Assembly: GCF_016862115.1 (NCBI RefSeq)
Contig: NZ_BOMI01000194.1
Span: 1-62,156, forward strand
DNA: 62,156 nt
Reading direction: 5' to 3'
Source: Paractinoplanes deccanensis
Lineage (GTDB): Bacteria > Actinomycetota > Actinomycetes > Mycobacteriales > Micromonosporaceae
Within the stretch, counting starts at the first letter, position 1, and each line of letters starts with the position of its first letter. This document shows, piece by piece, positions 8,135 through 17,097 of this stretch. The notes under the pieces were generated by a model. That model ran no database searches, was not told the origin of the DNA, and worked only from the letters and a program-made list of their open reading frames with translations. The position numbers were made by a program, and so were the translations under genes.

Positions 8135-8214
8135 GCCGGGCCCTGCGATCATTCTGTCGCATATCCGCCTTTCGGGCGGGCGCGCCGGGCCTGCGGTTCT
8201 GCGAGCATCGTGGC

Positions 8215-10917
8215 GTGCCTCTCCACTACTCCCTCGGCGTCGACCTCGGCACGACGCAGACGGCCGCGGCCGTACGAGACGACGACGGCCGCGTCGACGT
8301 CGTGCGCCTCGGCAGCCGGCGCGCCGAGATCCCGTCGCTGGTCTTCGTGGCGCCCGGCGGCGAGCTGCTGATCGGCGAGGCGGCCGAACGGCGCGGCCAG
8401 GCCGAGCCGGACCGGCTGGCCCGCGAGTTCAAGCGGCGCATCGGCGACCCGGTGCCGATCCTGGCGGGCGGCGTGCCCTTCTCGGCGCACGCGCTCACCG
8501 GCAAGCTGCTGCGGCACGTCCTCGACACGGTGATCGCCCAGCGCGGCGGCCCGCCCGCGACGATCACGGTCACCCACCCGGCGAACTGGGGACCGTACAA
8601 GAGGGAGCAGTTCGACCAGGCGGTCCGGCTCGCCGACGCCGGCCGGGTCCAGTTCCGCACGGAGCCCGAGGCCGCGGCCCTCCAGCACGCGACGGCCCGC
8701 CGGATGGCGCCGGGCGAGACGGTGGCGGTCTACGACCTCGGCGGCGGCACGTTCGACGTGGCGGTGCTGCGCCGCGACAGCCCCGGCCCCGCCGGCCCCG
8801 GCCCCGCCGGCCCCGGCTTCGTCCTGCTCGGCGAGGCGGAGGGCATCGAGCAGCTCGGCGGCGCCGACTTCGACGAGGCGGTCTTCGCCCACGTGCTGGA
8901 GGTGCTCGGCGACGCGGTCGACGGCCTCGACACGGACGACCCCGAGGTGGTGACGGCCCTGGCCCGCCTGCGGCGCGACTGCGTCGAGGCCAAGGAGGCG
9001 CTGTCCTTCGACACCGAGACGGTCATCCCGGTGGCCCTGCCCGGCCTGCACAGACAGGTGCGCCTCAACCGCTCGGAACTCGAGGCGATGATCGCCCCGG
9101 CCCTGGCCGACACGGTCGAGGCGACCCGCCGAGCCCTGCGCGGAGCCGGCGTCCCCCCGGAGGAGCTGAGCACGATCCTGCTGGCGGGCGGCTCGTCGCG
9201 CATCCCGCTGGTGGCGCAGACCCTCACCGGCGCGCTCGGCCGCCCGGTGGCCGCCGACCCCCACCCGGAGCACAGCGTGGCCCTCGGCGCGGCGCTGGCC
9301 ACCATGACCGTGCCACTCGCCCGGGACCGCATGGTCTCCTTCGGCACGGCGACGAACGTCCACTTCAGCCGGGGCGCCGCCACCGTGCCGGGCACCCAGA
9401 CGCAGGGTTCGGACGCGCTCCCGCCGACCACGCCCATGCAGACCACGCCGGTGTCGGCCGCATCCACGCCTACGCAAGACGCGACTCCGCCGACGCAAGA
9501 CCTGCCCACGCCCACGCCCACGCCCACGCCCACGCCCACGCCCACGCCCACGCCCACGCCCACGCCCACGCCCACGCCCACGCAGAGCCTCCCCGGACCC
9601 GCAACTTCGATGGGCGCAAATCCGACAAATACTGAATATCCGATTCGTGGTGGTGGTCTGGGCGGTGATACGCCGCGTGGGCCGGCCACGATCCACGCCG
9701 TCGCGCCTCAGACGCCCACGCCGCCCGCCGTCACGCGGGGGTATGCCGCGCCACCGCCGCGCGCCACGCCGCCCCACGCCACCCCGGGGCATGCCACGCC
9801 GCCCCACGCCACCCCGGGGCATGCCACGCCACCGCGCGCCACGCCGCCCCACGCCACGCCGGGGCACGGCGCGGACAGCGCGTTGATCAGCGAACTCCGC
9901 GTGCCCGAGACCGCGCAAAAGCGCGGCACGCGCCGCACCCTCGCCATCGCGGGGGCCCTTGTGGCCGTGCTGGCCGCCGCCGGGGCCGGGCTCTTCATCG
10001 CGCTCAACCCCGATGACGACGGCGGCGAGAAGAGCACCGCCTCGCCCCCGAGCGGGCAGGCGAGCAGCCCGGCCGCCCCGAAGGTGCCCTACCCCACCGA
10101 CGCGAAGCTGCTCGTGCGCGTCGACAGCGGGCCGGTCGCCATCGGTGAGCGGGTCTCCACCGTCTCCTCGTTGCAGCCGGGCGCCGACACCCCTCGCACC
10201 CCCTTGCCGGGCACGGAAGCCGGTGACGTGCTGCCCAAGTGGTCGCACGACCGCAAGCTCATCGCCCTGACCCACAACACGCCCGACGGCAGCGAGATCT
10301 ACGTGATGAACGCGAACGGCACCGAGCGCCGCAAGCTGATCGGCGGTGTCACCTCGGGGCGGGTCGCGTGGTCGGGTGACGACACCAGGCTGGCGTTCGT
10401 CCGCAAAGTCAACAAGATCAACCAGATCTTCACGATGCCCGTCGCGGGCGGCACGCCGACGCAGATCACCTTCTCGCCGCAGGTGAAGGACGATCCGTTC
10501 TGGTCGACCGACGGCAGCACGATCACCTATTGGGTGGAGCGCGACGGCGTGCGGCAGGTCTACGAGCTCGACGCGGCCGACCCGCGGGAGCCGGGCCGCC
10601 AGATCACCACGCCCGAGATGGGCGAGGTGAACGATCCGGCGCCGTCGCCGGACGGGTCGCGCATCCTGTTCACCCGCGAGGTGTCCAAGGAGGACTCCGA
10701 CATCTGGATCGTCGACCGGGACGGCGAGAACGCGAAGCGGCTGACGCGCAACCCGGCCCGCGAGATGGACCCGAGCTGGTCGCCGGACGGCAGCTGGTTC
10801 GCGTTCGTCCGGGGACCCTACGAGCTGCCCACGATCGTGCTGCTCAAGGCCGACGGCACCGGCGAGTCGCTGATCACCAAGCCGGGGCAGCGGGAGGCTC
10901 ACCCGTGCTGGTTCTGA
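8215..10917 (+). CDS. Hsp70-like ATPase fused to a membrane span and TolB-type beta-propeller
   Basis: A 900-residue multidomain protein. Residues 1-380 are an Hsp70/actin-fold ATPase with the phosphate motifs GVDLGTTQTAAAV, YDLGGGTFDVAVL (~173) and LLAGGSSRIPLV (~322). The substrate-binding domain of DnaK is absent. Next come a (PT)13 tract, a His/Pro/Thr repeat and one hydrophobic span (~575-597, LAIAGALVAVLAAAGAGLF). The C-terminal ~260 residues are propeller repeats (SPDGSRILFTR, SWSPDGSWFAFVR). I infer a cytoplasmic ATPase coupled to an extracytoplasmic sensing or binding propeller. GTG start chosen because the fold begins immediately. Its 3' end overlaps the convergent GTPase gene by 44 bp. 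Confidence 0.85.
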   Translation: MPLHYSLGVDLGTTQTAAAVRDDDGRVDVVRLGSRRAEIPSLVFVAPGGELLIGEAAERRGQAEPDRLAREFKRRIGDPVPILAGGVPFSAHALTGKLLRHVLDTVIAQRGGPPATITVTHPANWGPYKREQFDQAVRLADAGRVQFRTEPEAAALQHATARRMAPGETVAVYDLGGGTFDVAVLRRDSPGPAGPGPAGPGFVLLGEAEGIEQLGGADFDEAVFAHVLEVLGDAVDGLDTDDPEVVTALARLRRDCVEAKEALSFDTETVIPVALPGLHRQVRLNRSELEAMIAPALADTVEATRRALRGAGVPPEELSTILLAGGSSRIPLVAQTLTGALGRPVAADPHPEHSVALGAALATMTVPLARDRMVSFGTATNVHFSRGAATVPGTQTQGSDALPPTTPMQTTPVSAASTPTQDATPPTQDLPTPTPTPTPTPTPTPTPTPTPTPTPTQSLPGPATSMGANPTNTEYPIRGGGLGGDTPRGPATIHAVAPQTPTPPAVTRGYAAPPPRATPPHATPGHATPPHATPGHATPPRATPPHATPGHGADSALISELRVPETAQKRGTRRTLAIAGALVAVLAAAGAGLFIALNPDDDGGEKSTASPPSGQASSPAAPKVPYPTDAKLLVRVDSGPVAIGERVSTVSSLQPGADTPRTPLPGTEAGDVLPKWSHDRKLIALTHNTPDGSEIYVMNANGTERRKLIGGVTSGRVAWSGDDTRLAFVRKVNKINQIFTMPVAGGTPTQITFSPQVKDDPFWSTDGSTITYWVERDGVRQVYELDAADPREPGRQITTPEMGEVNDPAPSPDGSRILFTREVSKEDSDIWIVDRDGENAKRLTRNPAREMDPSWSPDGSWFAFVRGPYELPTIVLLKADGTGESLITKPGQREAHPCWF
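9505..9582. repeat. Hexanucleotide microsatellite, 13 x CCCACG, coding (Pro-Thr)13
   Basis: Thirteen perfect tandem CCCACG units. Copy-number change keeps frame and would only lengthen or shorten the linker between the ATPase and the membrane span. Confidence 0.95.
9771..9868. repeat. 30-bp repeat coding PPHATPGHAT
   Basis: Two perfect 30-bp units (9771-9800 and 9801-9830) followed by a diverged partial copy. The encoded His/Pro/Thr repeat resembles the APGHAAPP repeat of the LexA-like protein at the left edge. Confidence 0.8.
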
Positions 10918-12319
10918 GGGTCAGGAGCCCTTCGCAGGTGCGCGTGACCGCGCGCGCCGCCGTCCGCAGGTCGCGCGCCGACAGCGGATGCTCGGCGATG
11001 CGCTGCCACCGGGACAGGGCCGCGCGCGCCGCCTCGGCGATCTGATCCGCGCTCGCGTCCGCGGCCAGCCCGAGCCGGGCGTACGGCTCGATGCCCAGGC
11101 CCCCGATCAGCCGGTCCATCTCGGTGAGCTGGCCGTCCTTGCCGGGTACGCGGCCGGAGCGCACCTGGCGCAGCAGCCGCAGCTCCACCAGCTCGTGCGC
11201 GCCGGCGCGGACCCGCTCGGCCTCGACCGCCGCCCGCGAGCCGGGCGCGACGCATTCGTCCAGCACCGCCAGGGCCGACCGGGCCTTGAGCACCTCGGCG
11301 CGCCCGGCGAACTGGGCGGTCAGCACCTCGCGAAGCCGGCCGATGCCGCTCTGTTCGGTGAGCGCCGCGGCGAGCCCCGGCGCGTCGGTCACCGCGCCGT
11401 CCTTGAGGAGGCGCACGGACACGCGCACGCCGAAAAGGCCCAGACGGTCCAGCAGCCGGCGGCGGGCCGCGCCGGAGCCGGCGAACCGGTCGGCGGTGAG
11501 CAACAGCTCGACCACCTCGTCCATGGGCAGCGCGGCGACCCCGGCGAGCTCGCGGAACTCGTCCTCGCGCAGGGTGGCGCCGGCCGCGCCCAGCAGGCCC
11601 GCGACCGGGACGATCACCGGGCAGAGCCGCCGCAGCCGCTCGTCGGCGGCGTAGCGCCCGGCGATCCGGGCGGCGGCCGTCATGGCGTCGAGGCGGCACC
11701 CGCCGATCTCGTCGGCGCGCGACAGGACGCCGACCGCGTTGACCGGCGTGCCCTCGGTGACCCCGTCGGCGTGGAACGACTCGAGGAACCGCACGTCGCT
11801 GCCGTGCATGTGGCGCAGCAGGTAGAGCACGGCGTCGGTTTGCGCGGCCCGCTCCCCCTCGGCGTCGAGGAACGCCATGGTGCGCAGCGACACGTCCGCC
11901 GACAGCGACGCGATGCCGGGGGTGTCGATCAGCGTGTGGCGCCGGAGCCGGCCGCTCGGGAGGCGGACTTCCAGCCGCTCGACCTCCTCGGCGCCGCGCC
12001 CGAGCGCGATCTGCAGGGCACCGTCGCGCCGGGTGAACGGCAGCGCCTCGGCCGAGCCGTCGCCGAGGTGCGCGGTGACCGCGTACGCGGGCCCGTCGGC
12101 GTACCAGGTCACGACCTTGGTGCACTCCCCCGCGTCGGTGGGCGCCAGTTCCTCCCCGACGAGCGCGTTCAGCAGCGTCGACTTGCCGGCCTTGACCCGC
12201 CCCGCGATCGCCACCCGCAGCGGCTCGTCCACCCGCCGCCGCGCCGCCACCAGCCGCGGGTGCCCGGTCTCCGCCACCGCCCGGTCGAGCAGCCCGCGCA
12301 CCTGATCGAGCAGCGTCAT
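10874..12319 (-). CDS. Dynamin-like GTPase (second of pair)
   Basis: A 481-residue protein with the G1 loop GRVKAGKSTLLNAL at residues ~50-63, a DTPG switch near 130 and an SRADE-type base motif. It lacks an obvious membrane hairpin and has a helical C-terminus. Bacterial dynamin-like proteins act in pairs (IniA/IniC in mycobacteria, DynA/DynB in Streptomyces) to remodel or hold membranes. The ATG overlaps the stop of the longer partner (ATGA), supporting a hetero-oligomer. The 3' end runs 44 bp into the convergent Hsp70-like gene. Confidence 0.8.
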   Translation of the reverse strand: MTLLDQVRGLLDRAVAETGHPRLVAARRRVDEPLRVAIAGRVKAGKSTLLNALVGEELAPTDAGECTKVVTWYADGPAYAVTAHLGDGSAEALPFTRRDGALQIALGRGAEEVERLEVRLPSGRLRRHTLIDTPGIASLSADVSLRTMAFLDAEGERAAQTDAVLYLLRHMHGSDVRFLESFHADGVTEGTPVNAVGVLSRADEIGGCRLDAMTAAARIAGRYAADERLRRLCPVIVPVAGLLGAAGATLREDEFRELAGVAALPMDEVVELLLTADRFAGSGAARRRLLDRLGLFGVRVSVRLLKDGAVTDAPGLAAALTEQSGIGRLREVLTAQFAGRAEVLKARSALAVLDECVAPGSRAAVEAERVRAGAHELVELRLLRQVRSGRVPGKDGQLTEMDRLIGGLGIEPYARLGLAADASADQIAEAARAALSRWQRIAEHPLSARDLRTAARAVTRTCEGLLTLRTSTGEPPAAPAW

Positions 12320-14001
12320 GCCGCCAGCCCGTCCAGCTTGCGCCGCCGCTCGGCCAGCTCCGCCAGCCGCGACCTCTTCCCCGTGTCCGGCATCTCCGCG
12401 GCGCGCCGCACCGCGGCCTCGGTGGCGGCGGCGGAACGCTCGATCGCGCGGGCGCGGCTGGTGAACTCGTCGCGCAGCAGGCGCTGGGTGCGGCGTACCG
12501 CCTCGCGGCTGTCCCGGGTCAGGTGGAACCCGGCGTCGTCGATGTACTTGCGCAGCTCGCTCAACGCCATCTGGCGGCGCTGCTGCACCTGACGCTCCTT
12601 CTCCATCTTCATCAGCCGGCGGCCGAGCGTCAGCCCCGCGATGAGTCCGAGCGGCGCCGCCCACGGCACGCTGAACAGCGCCCCGACCGCGCCGAGCAGA
12701 TAGAAGCCGCCGTACGAGACCCGCGCGGCCGTGAACGCGCGCAGGAACTGCTGCACCCGGGTCTGCTGGAAGCTGACGTCGAGCGCGGCCGCCTTGCCCA
12801 GGGTCAGCTCGGGCACGGGCAGGTCGAGCTCGAGCCGGTCGCATTCGAGCCCGAAGCGCGACGCCACCTCGGCCGCCAGCTCCTGCGTACGGCTCACCAG
12901 CAGCAGGAGATTGTCGGCGGCGGCCGCGGCGGCCTCGCGGGCGGCCCACGCCTGGAAGTCCTGCCACGTGTCCCGCGGGTCGGAGCCGGCGAGCACCTCC
13001 TCGCCCTCGCGCACGATGCGCCGCAACCGCTCGCGCAGGTCGTGGTCGACGTCGGCGGCGAGGTCCTGGATGCCGTCGCCGAGGACCGTCTGCCACGTCC
13101 CGTTCGTCAGGGCGGCGCTGCGGCGCGCCTTCTCCGCGTACCGCTGGGCCACGCCGGGGGTGCCGCGCAGCGCGGCGTGCTCGGCGTCGGCCCGTTCGCG
13201 GAGGCGATCGACCACGAAGGACAGCTCCGCCTTGGCCGCGGCGATCCGGTCGGCCATCGCCGCCTCCAGCACGTCGCGGCGCAGCAGGTCGACCAGGCGC
13301 GGATAGCCGGACTCCTCGTTGAGGGCGGTGTCGTCGCGGGCCTGCGCCCGGGCCCGCAGGAACGACGACACGGGCACGATCGGCACGTCCAGCCCGGCCC
13401 GCCGCAGGTGGCCCTCGTTCAGCTGGACGATGCGGCGCCACTGGACGTGCAAGTCGGTCTTGGTGAGCACGCAGAAGGTGCGGGGGCAGCGCTCCACCGT
13501 GCGCCTGAGGAAGTCGACCTCGGGCGCGGTGAGCTCCTGCGCGGCGTCGGTGACGAACAGGGCCGCGCCCGCGGACGGCAGCAGCGCGAGCGTGATGTTG
13601 CCCTGCGCGGAGTCGAGCCCGCCGACCCCGGGCGTGTCCACGAGCGAGAGACCCGCGCCCAGCAGCCGCCGGTCGAGGCGTACCTCCAAGGGCTTGTCGA
13701 GGTGCTTGCCCACGTCGGCGAGGTCGATCGGCACCCCGTCGGCGGAGGCGGCGGGCGGCCGGCCGAACCGCAGCGTCATCGGCGCCGCGGTCACCACGTC
13801 GGCGTCGACAGGGCAGACGTCGGTGCGCAGAAGGGCATTGATCAGCGTGCTCTTGCCCTGTTTGAACTCGCCCACCACGGCCACCGCGATGTCGGCCGCG
13901 CGCAGCTGCTCGGTGGCCCGGTCGATCCGCTCGACCAGATCACCGTCCCCGCTCTCGGCCGCCAGCACCCGCGCGCTGGCCAGCTCGCCGAGCACGGTCA
14001 A
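12316..14001 (-). CDS. Dynamin-like GTPase with membrane region (first of pair)
   Basis: A 561-residue protein. G1 is GEFKQGKSTLINALL near residue 55, G3 is VDTPGVGG and G4 is LTKTD. A hydrophobic stretch around residues 430-460 (GGFYLLGAVGALFSVPWAAP, then GLIAGLTLG) is a likely membrane-inserting paddle, followed by basic coiled coil. This is the IniA/DynA-like arrangement. I chose TTG at 14001 because GGAGG sits seven bases upstream; GTG at 14028 is in frame but lies before that ribosome site. It leads the two-GTPase operon. Confidence 0.82.
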   Translation of the reverse strand: MTVLGELASARVLAAESGDGDLVERIDRATEQLRAADIAVAVVGEFKQGKSTLINALLRTDVCPVDADVVTAAPMTLRFGRPPAASADGVPIDLADVGKHLDKPLEVRLDRRLLGAGLSLVDTPGVGGLDSAQGNITLALLPSAGAALFVTDAAQELTAPEVDFLRRTVERCPRTFCVLTKTDLHVQWRRIVQLNEGHLRRAGLDVPIVPVSSFLRARAQARDDTALNEESGYPRLVDLLRRDVLEAAMADRIAAAKAELSFVVDRLRERADAEHAALRGTPGVAQRYAEKARRSAALTNGTWQTVLGDGIQDLAADVDHDLRERLRRIVREGEEVLAGSDPRDTWQDFQAWAAREAAAAAADNLLLLVSRTQELAAEVASRFGLECDRLELDLPVPELTLGKAAALDVSFQQTRVQQFLRAFTAARVSYGGFYLLGAVGALFSVPWAAPLGLIAGLTLGRRLMKMEKERQVQQRRQMALSELRKYIDDAGFHLTRDSREAVRRTQRLLRDEFTSRARAIERSAAATEAAVRRAAEMPDTGKRSRLAELAERRRKLDGLAA

Positions 14002-14048
14002 CGGCTCTCCTCCGCTCAGCGTCCTCACTCACAGCGACCGACCGCACG

Positions 14049-14054
14049 ACCCTA
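14049..14054 (-). promoter_or_regulatory. -10 element (TAGGGT) for the dynamin operon
   Basis: TAGGGT on the minus strand fits the actinobacterial TANNNT -10 and would give a leader of ~40 bases to the TTG start. No convincing -35 is seen. Confidence 0.4.
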
Positions 14055-14369
14055 CACAGTGATCGCCCGCGGTCGACCCCTCCGAGCGGACGGATTTCCG
14101 ACATGCGCGCGGCCCCTCCGGTGTGCGATGTTGTGCGCCGTACCCCTCCTCAGACCCTCCGCACGTGCCGCGCGGAACGGCACCCCGCGCGGCGCGTGCG
14201 GAGCCCCTTTCCCCACGCCGCGAACCGCTGTCGTGCGCGCATGGCCGAGACTCGACGCAAGCCCGTGCCCCGCAACGACGACGGGGAGGCCGGCACCGCG
14301 ATCGGGCACGCGGGGCACGCGGACATCCTGCGGACCGCCGGGCGATAGCGCCCGAAGTTACCGGCGGGT
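14055..14369. other. Divergent intergenic region, dynamin operon / AidB-like gene
   Basis: About 315 bp with no supported gene. It contains the outward promoters listed separately. The short open frames here show no family features. Confidence 0.45.
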
Positions 14370-14375
14370 TACATT
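14370..14375 (+). promoter_or_regulatory. -10 element (TACATT) giving a leaderless AidB-like transcript
   Basis: TACATT ends six bases before the GTG start, so transcription should begin at or next to the start codon. No strong -35 and no ribosome-binding site are seen. Confidence 0.45.
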
Positions 14376-14381
14376 GCCGGG

Positions 14382-15974
14382 GTGACGCACGAGGTGTTCA
14401 ACCAGGCGCCGCCGCTGGTGGGTTACGACGTGGCGGCCGACGCGGCTCTGCTGGCCGCGGTCGCGCGGGAGGGCGCGCCGTGGGCGGTCGGCGACCTGCA
14501 CCGGCTGGGCAAGCTCGCGGGCACGGCCGAGCCGCAGCGCTGGGCCGAGGAGGCCAACCGGCACGAGCCCCGGCTGATGACCCATGACCGGTACGGGCAC
14601 CGCGTCGACGAGGTCGACTTCCACCCGTCGTGGCACCGGCTCATGGAGGTCGCGGTCGCCGAGGGGCTGGCCGGCGCGCCGTGGGCCGACACCCGGCCGG
14701 GGGCCCACGTCGCCCGGGCCGCCGGGGTCTTCGTCTGGTCGCAGGTCGAGGCCGGTCACATCTGCCCGATCTCGATGACGTACGCGGTGGTGCCCGCCCT
14801 GCGCCACGACGCGCAGCTGTCGGCGCTGTACGAGCCGCTGCTCGCCGCCACGGCGTACGACCCGGGCCTGCGCGTGCCCGCCACCAAGCGCGGCCTGCTC
14901 GCCGGCATGGGCATGACCGAGAAGCAGGGCGGCTCCGACGTCCGGGCCAACACGACAAAGGCCGTTCGGTCGAGCGATGGCACGTACCGCCTCACCGGCC
15001 ACAAGTGGTTCACCAGCGCGCCGATGTCCGATCTGTTCCTCGTGCTCGCGCAGGCGCCGCAGGGGCTCTCCTGCTTCCTCGTCCCGCGCGTGCTGCCGGA
15101 CGGCACTCGCAACACGTTCCGCATCCAGCGCCTGAAGGACAAGCTCGGCAACCGCAGCAACGCCTCCTCCGAGCCCGAGTTCCAGGACACCGTCGCCTGG
15201 CTGGTCGGCGGGGAGGGACGCGGCGTCCGGACGATCATCGAAATGGTCGCGATGACCCGCCTCGACTGCGTGACCGGCTCCGCGTCGGGCATGCGCGCGG
15301 CGCTCAGCCAGGCCGTCCACCACGCGCGGCACCGCAGCGCGTTCGGCGGCCCGCTCGCCGGCAAGCCGGTGATGCGCAACGTCCTCGCCGACCTGGCGAT
15401 CGAGTCCGAGGCCGCCACCCTGCTCGCCCTGCGCCTCGCCGGCGCCGTCGACCGGGGCGAGCAGGCGTTCAAGCGCCTCGCCATCGCCGTCGGCAAGTTC
15501 TGGGTGTGCAAGCGCCAGCCCGTCGTGGTCGGCGAGGCGCTCGAATGCCTCGGCGGCAACGGCTACGTCGAGGACTCCGGCCTGCCCCGGCTCTATCGCG
15601 ACGCCCCGCTCAACTCGATCTGGGAGGGCTCGGGCAACGTCCAGGCCCTCGACGTGCTCCGGACGCTGCACAAGGAGCCGGACGCCCTGGCCGCCTTCCT
15701 CGCCGAGGCCGAGACCGCCGCGGGCGCCGACCGCCGCCTCGACGCCGCGATCAGGCAGCTGAAGGGCGAGCGGCCGGCCGAGGAGGACGCCCGCCGCGTG
15801 GCCGAGCGGATGGCGCTGGTGCTCCAGGGCTCCCTGCTCGTGCGGCACGCGCCGGCCGAGGTCGCCGACGCCTTCTGCGCGTCCCGGCTCGGCGGCGAGT
15901 GGGGTCACACCTTCGGCACGCTGCCACGCGGCACCGCCACGGCCGCGATCGTGGACCGCGCCGCGCCCGCCTGA
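14382..15974 (+). CDS. aidB: AidB-type acyl-CoA dehydrogenase homologue
   Basis: A 530-residue flavoprotein, the length of AidB (~540) rather than of ordinary acyl-CoA dehydrogenases (~380). It has MGMTEKQGGSDVRANTT, the AidB-type flavin motif, then TGHKWFTSAPMSDLF, and a C-terminal extension. E. coli AidB is induced by alkylation stress and binds DNA as well as flavin; whether this one does is inference. LGGNGYVEDSGLPRLYRDAP is the conserved dehydrogenase C-terminal motif. Apparently monocistronic. Confidence 0.85.
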   Translation: MTHEVFNQAPPLVGYDVAADAALLAAVAREGAPWAVGDLHRLGKLAGTAEPQRWAEEANRHEPRLMTHDRYGHRVDEVDFHPSWHRLMEVAVAEGLAGAPWADTRPGAHVARAAGVFVWSQVEAGHICPISMTYAVVPALRHDAQLSALYEPLLAATAYDPGLRVPATKRGLLAGMGMTEKQGGSDVRANTTKAVRSSDGTYRLTGHKWFTSAPMSDLFLVLAQAPQGLSCFLVPRVLPDGTRNTFRIQRLKDKLGNRSNASSEPEFQDTVAWLVGGEGRGVRTIIEMVAMTRLDCVTGSASGMRAALSQAVHHARHRSAFGGPLAGKPVMRNVLADLAIESEAATLLALRLAGAVDRGEQAFKRLAIAVGKFWVCKRQPVVVGEALECLGGNGYVEDSGLPRLYRDAPLNSIWEGSGNVQALDVLRTLHKEPDALAAFLAEAETAAGADRRLDAAIRQLKGERPAEEDARRVAERMALVLQGSLLVRHAPAEVADAFCASRLGGEWGHTFGTLPRGTATAAIVDRAAPA

Positions 15975-16105
15975 CCACCGCCGGGCACGCGCGCTGGCGT
16001 CGATCCGTCACCCGGTGAGCCGATCCGATAGGTGACACGACGTATCCGCCGGCCCCGCGGGCGGCTCATCCTGATCGGACGAGACGCAGAACCCGGGAGG
16101 TCACC

Positions 16106-16324
16106 GTGGGCACCACCAGCACGAAGGCGGTCTTCTCGGCCGTCACCAGTGGCATCATCGCCTTCCTGTCGTCCCTGCTCACCGCGTTGCAGGGCGAGAA
16201 CACCGGCTTCGAGACCGTCACCGACGGCCAGTGGGTGACGGCCGTGCTCGCCGCCGTCGTCGCGGTCGCGGGCACCGGCGCCGTCACCTACCAGGTCCGC
16301 AACAGGGAGAAGGTGATGGTGTGA
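16106..16324 (+). CDS. Small two-segment membrane protein, holin-like
   Basis: A 72-residue protein with hydrophobic stretches at ~8-28 (AVTSGIIAFLSSLLTAL) and ~44-62 (WVTAVLAAVVAVAGTGAVTY), ending in a basic tail. Length and topology resemble small actinophage holins, but no lysis or phage genes adjoin, so a holin role is only a guess. GTG start with GGGAGG upstream. Confidence 0.5.
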   Translation: MGTTSTKAVFSAVTSGIIAFLSSLLTALQGENTGFETVTDGQWVTAVLAAVVAVAGTGAVTYQVRNREKVMV

Positions 16325-16394
16325 CGGCGAGGCCGTGTATCGAAGGCGGCGCTGAGGGCGGAGAGGATCACGCGGGTCGTTGATCGACAGGCGG

Positions 16395-16452
16395 CGAGGT
16401 CTCCGGTGGACGGTTCAGCGGCAAGCAGAACCGGAGACCACCGGAGACCTCG
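16395..16452. terminator. 15-bp perfect inverted repeat between convergent genes
   Basis: CGAGGTCTCCGGTGG and its exact reverse complement flank a 28-base loop. It lies between the end of the small membrane gene and the end of the convergent secreted-protein gene, so it can serve as a bidirectional terminator. The loop itself holds another copy of CCGGAGA. Confidence 0.5.
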
Positions 16453-16488
16453 TGGGCACCTTGACGGTGACGCGGCTTTGGTCAGCTT

Positions 16489-16893
16489 TCAGTCGGTGGG
16501 GTCCTTGTAGATGTACTTCTCGCAGCCGAGTCCGCCCATGTCGCAGAGGCTGGCTTGATACCAGGGGTAGGAGATCCGGTAGTGGTCGGCTACTGCGTCT
16601 GCGCTGGACGACGTCCGGTCGCAGTAGTAGATGGCGGGACCGGGGTCCGCCGACAAGATCTTGACGCAGACCTCACGACCGTTGGTTCGATGGTCGCGGA
16701 CCGCGATGTCCCACGTGTGCCCGCTGATGCGCTGAATGTGCGCGGATCCCAGGGTGTAGTTGGCATCCTTGATCAACTTGACCGGATAGTCATCGATTGC
16801 CAGGGCCGGACCGGCGAGTCCGAAGATCGACGCGAGGGTGAGCGTCGTTGCCAGAGCCACCGTTCGGCGCGGCGCCGGGAGTAGTGAGGTCAA
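16489..16893 (-). CDS. Small secreted protein with four cysteines
   Basis: A 134-residue protein with a Sec signal: a basic N-terminus (APRRTVALATT), a hydrophobic core and GPALAID as likely cleavage site. The mature ~100 residues contain four Cys, compatible with two disulfides. No family recognised. The start is TTG, strongly supported by AAGGAGG five to six bases upstream. Single gene; the preceding 200 bp hold its promoter region and the end of the AAA+ gene. Confidence 0.65.
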   Translation of the reverse strand: MTSLLPAPRRTVALATTLTLASIFGLAGPALAIDDYPVKLIKDANYTLGSAHIQRISGHTWDIAVRDHRTNGREVCVKILSADPGPAIYYCDRTSSSADAVADHYRISYPWYQASLCDMGGLGCEKYIYKDPTD

Positions 16894-17097
16894 GGAATCC
16901 TCCTTCGTCGGAACGGACCGGAGGAGTGGACCGTGCCGGCGAGGTGTCCGGCCATCAGGCGGAACGGACCCGTACTGTGCGGAAGTGCCCCGAACGGCCC
17001 GAACAGCGCGCCGAACGCTCCGTGCCCGCGGAAGATCGGGGACTTCTCATCGACGCAACCCTCGTACCCACTGCCGACGACGCAACGACTCACGCCA

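Noticed and set aside
5908..8214. Very long open frame reading rightwards across the GH92 gene into the Hsp70-like gene
   Set aside because: It is the antisense shadow of the GH92 gene, Arg/Ala/Gly/His-rich without motifs; Hsp70 similarity begins only at the GTG at 8215.
9505..9868. CRISPR-like periodicity
   Set aside because: The repeats are in frame inside a coding region, have no spacers, and no cas genes are near.
16106..16324. Prophage remnant with holin
   Set aside because: No other phage genes flank the small membrane protein; topology alone is not enough.
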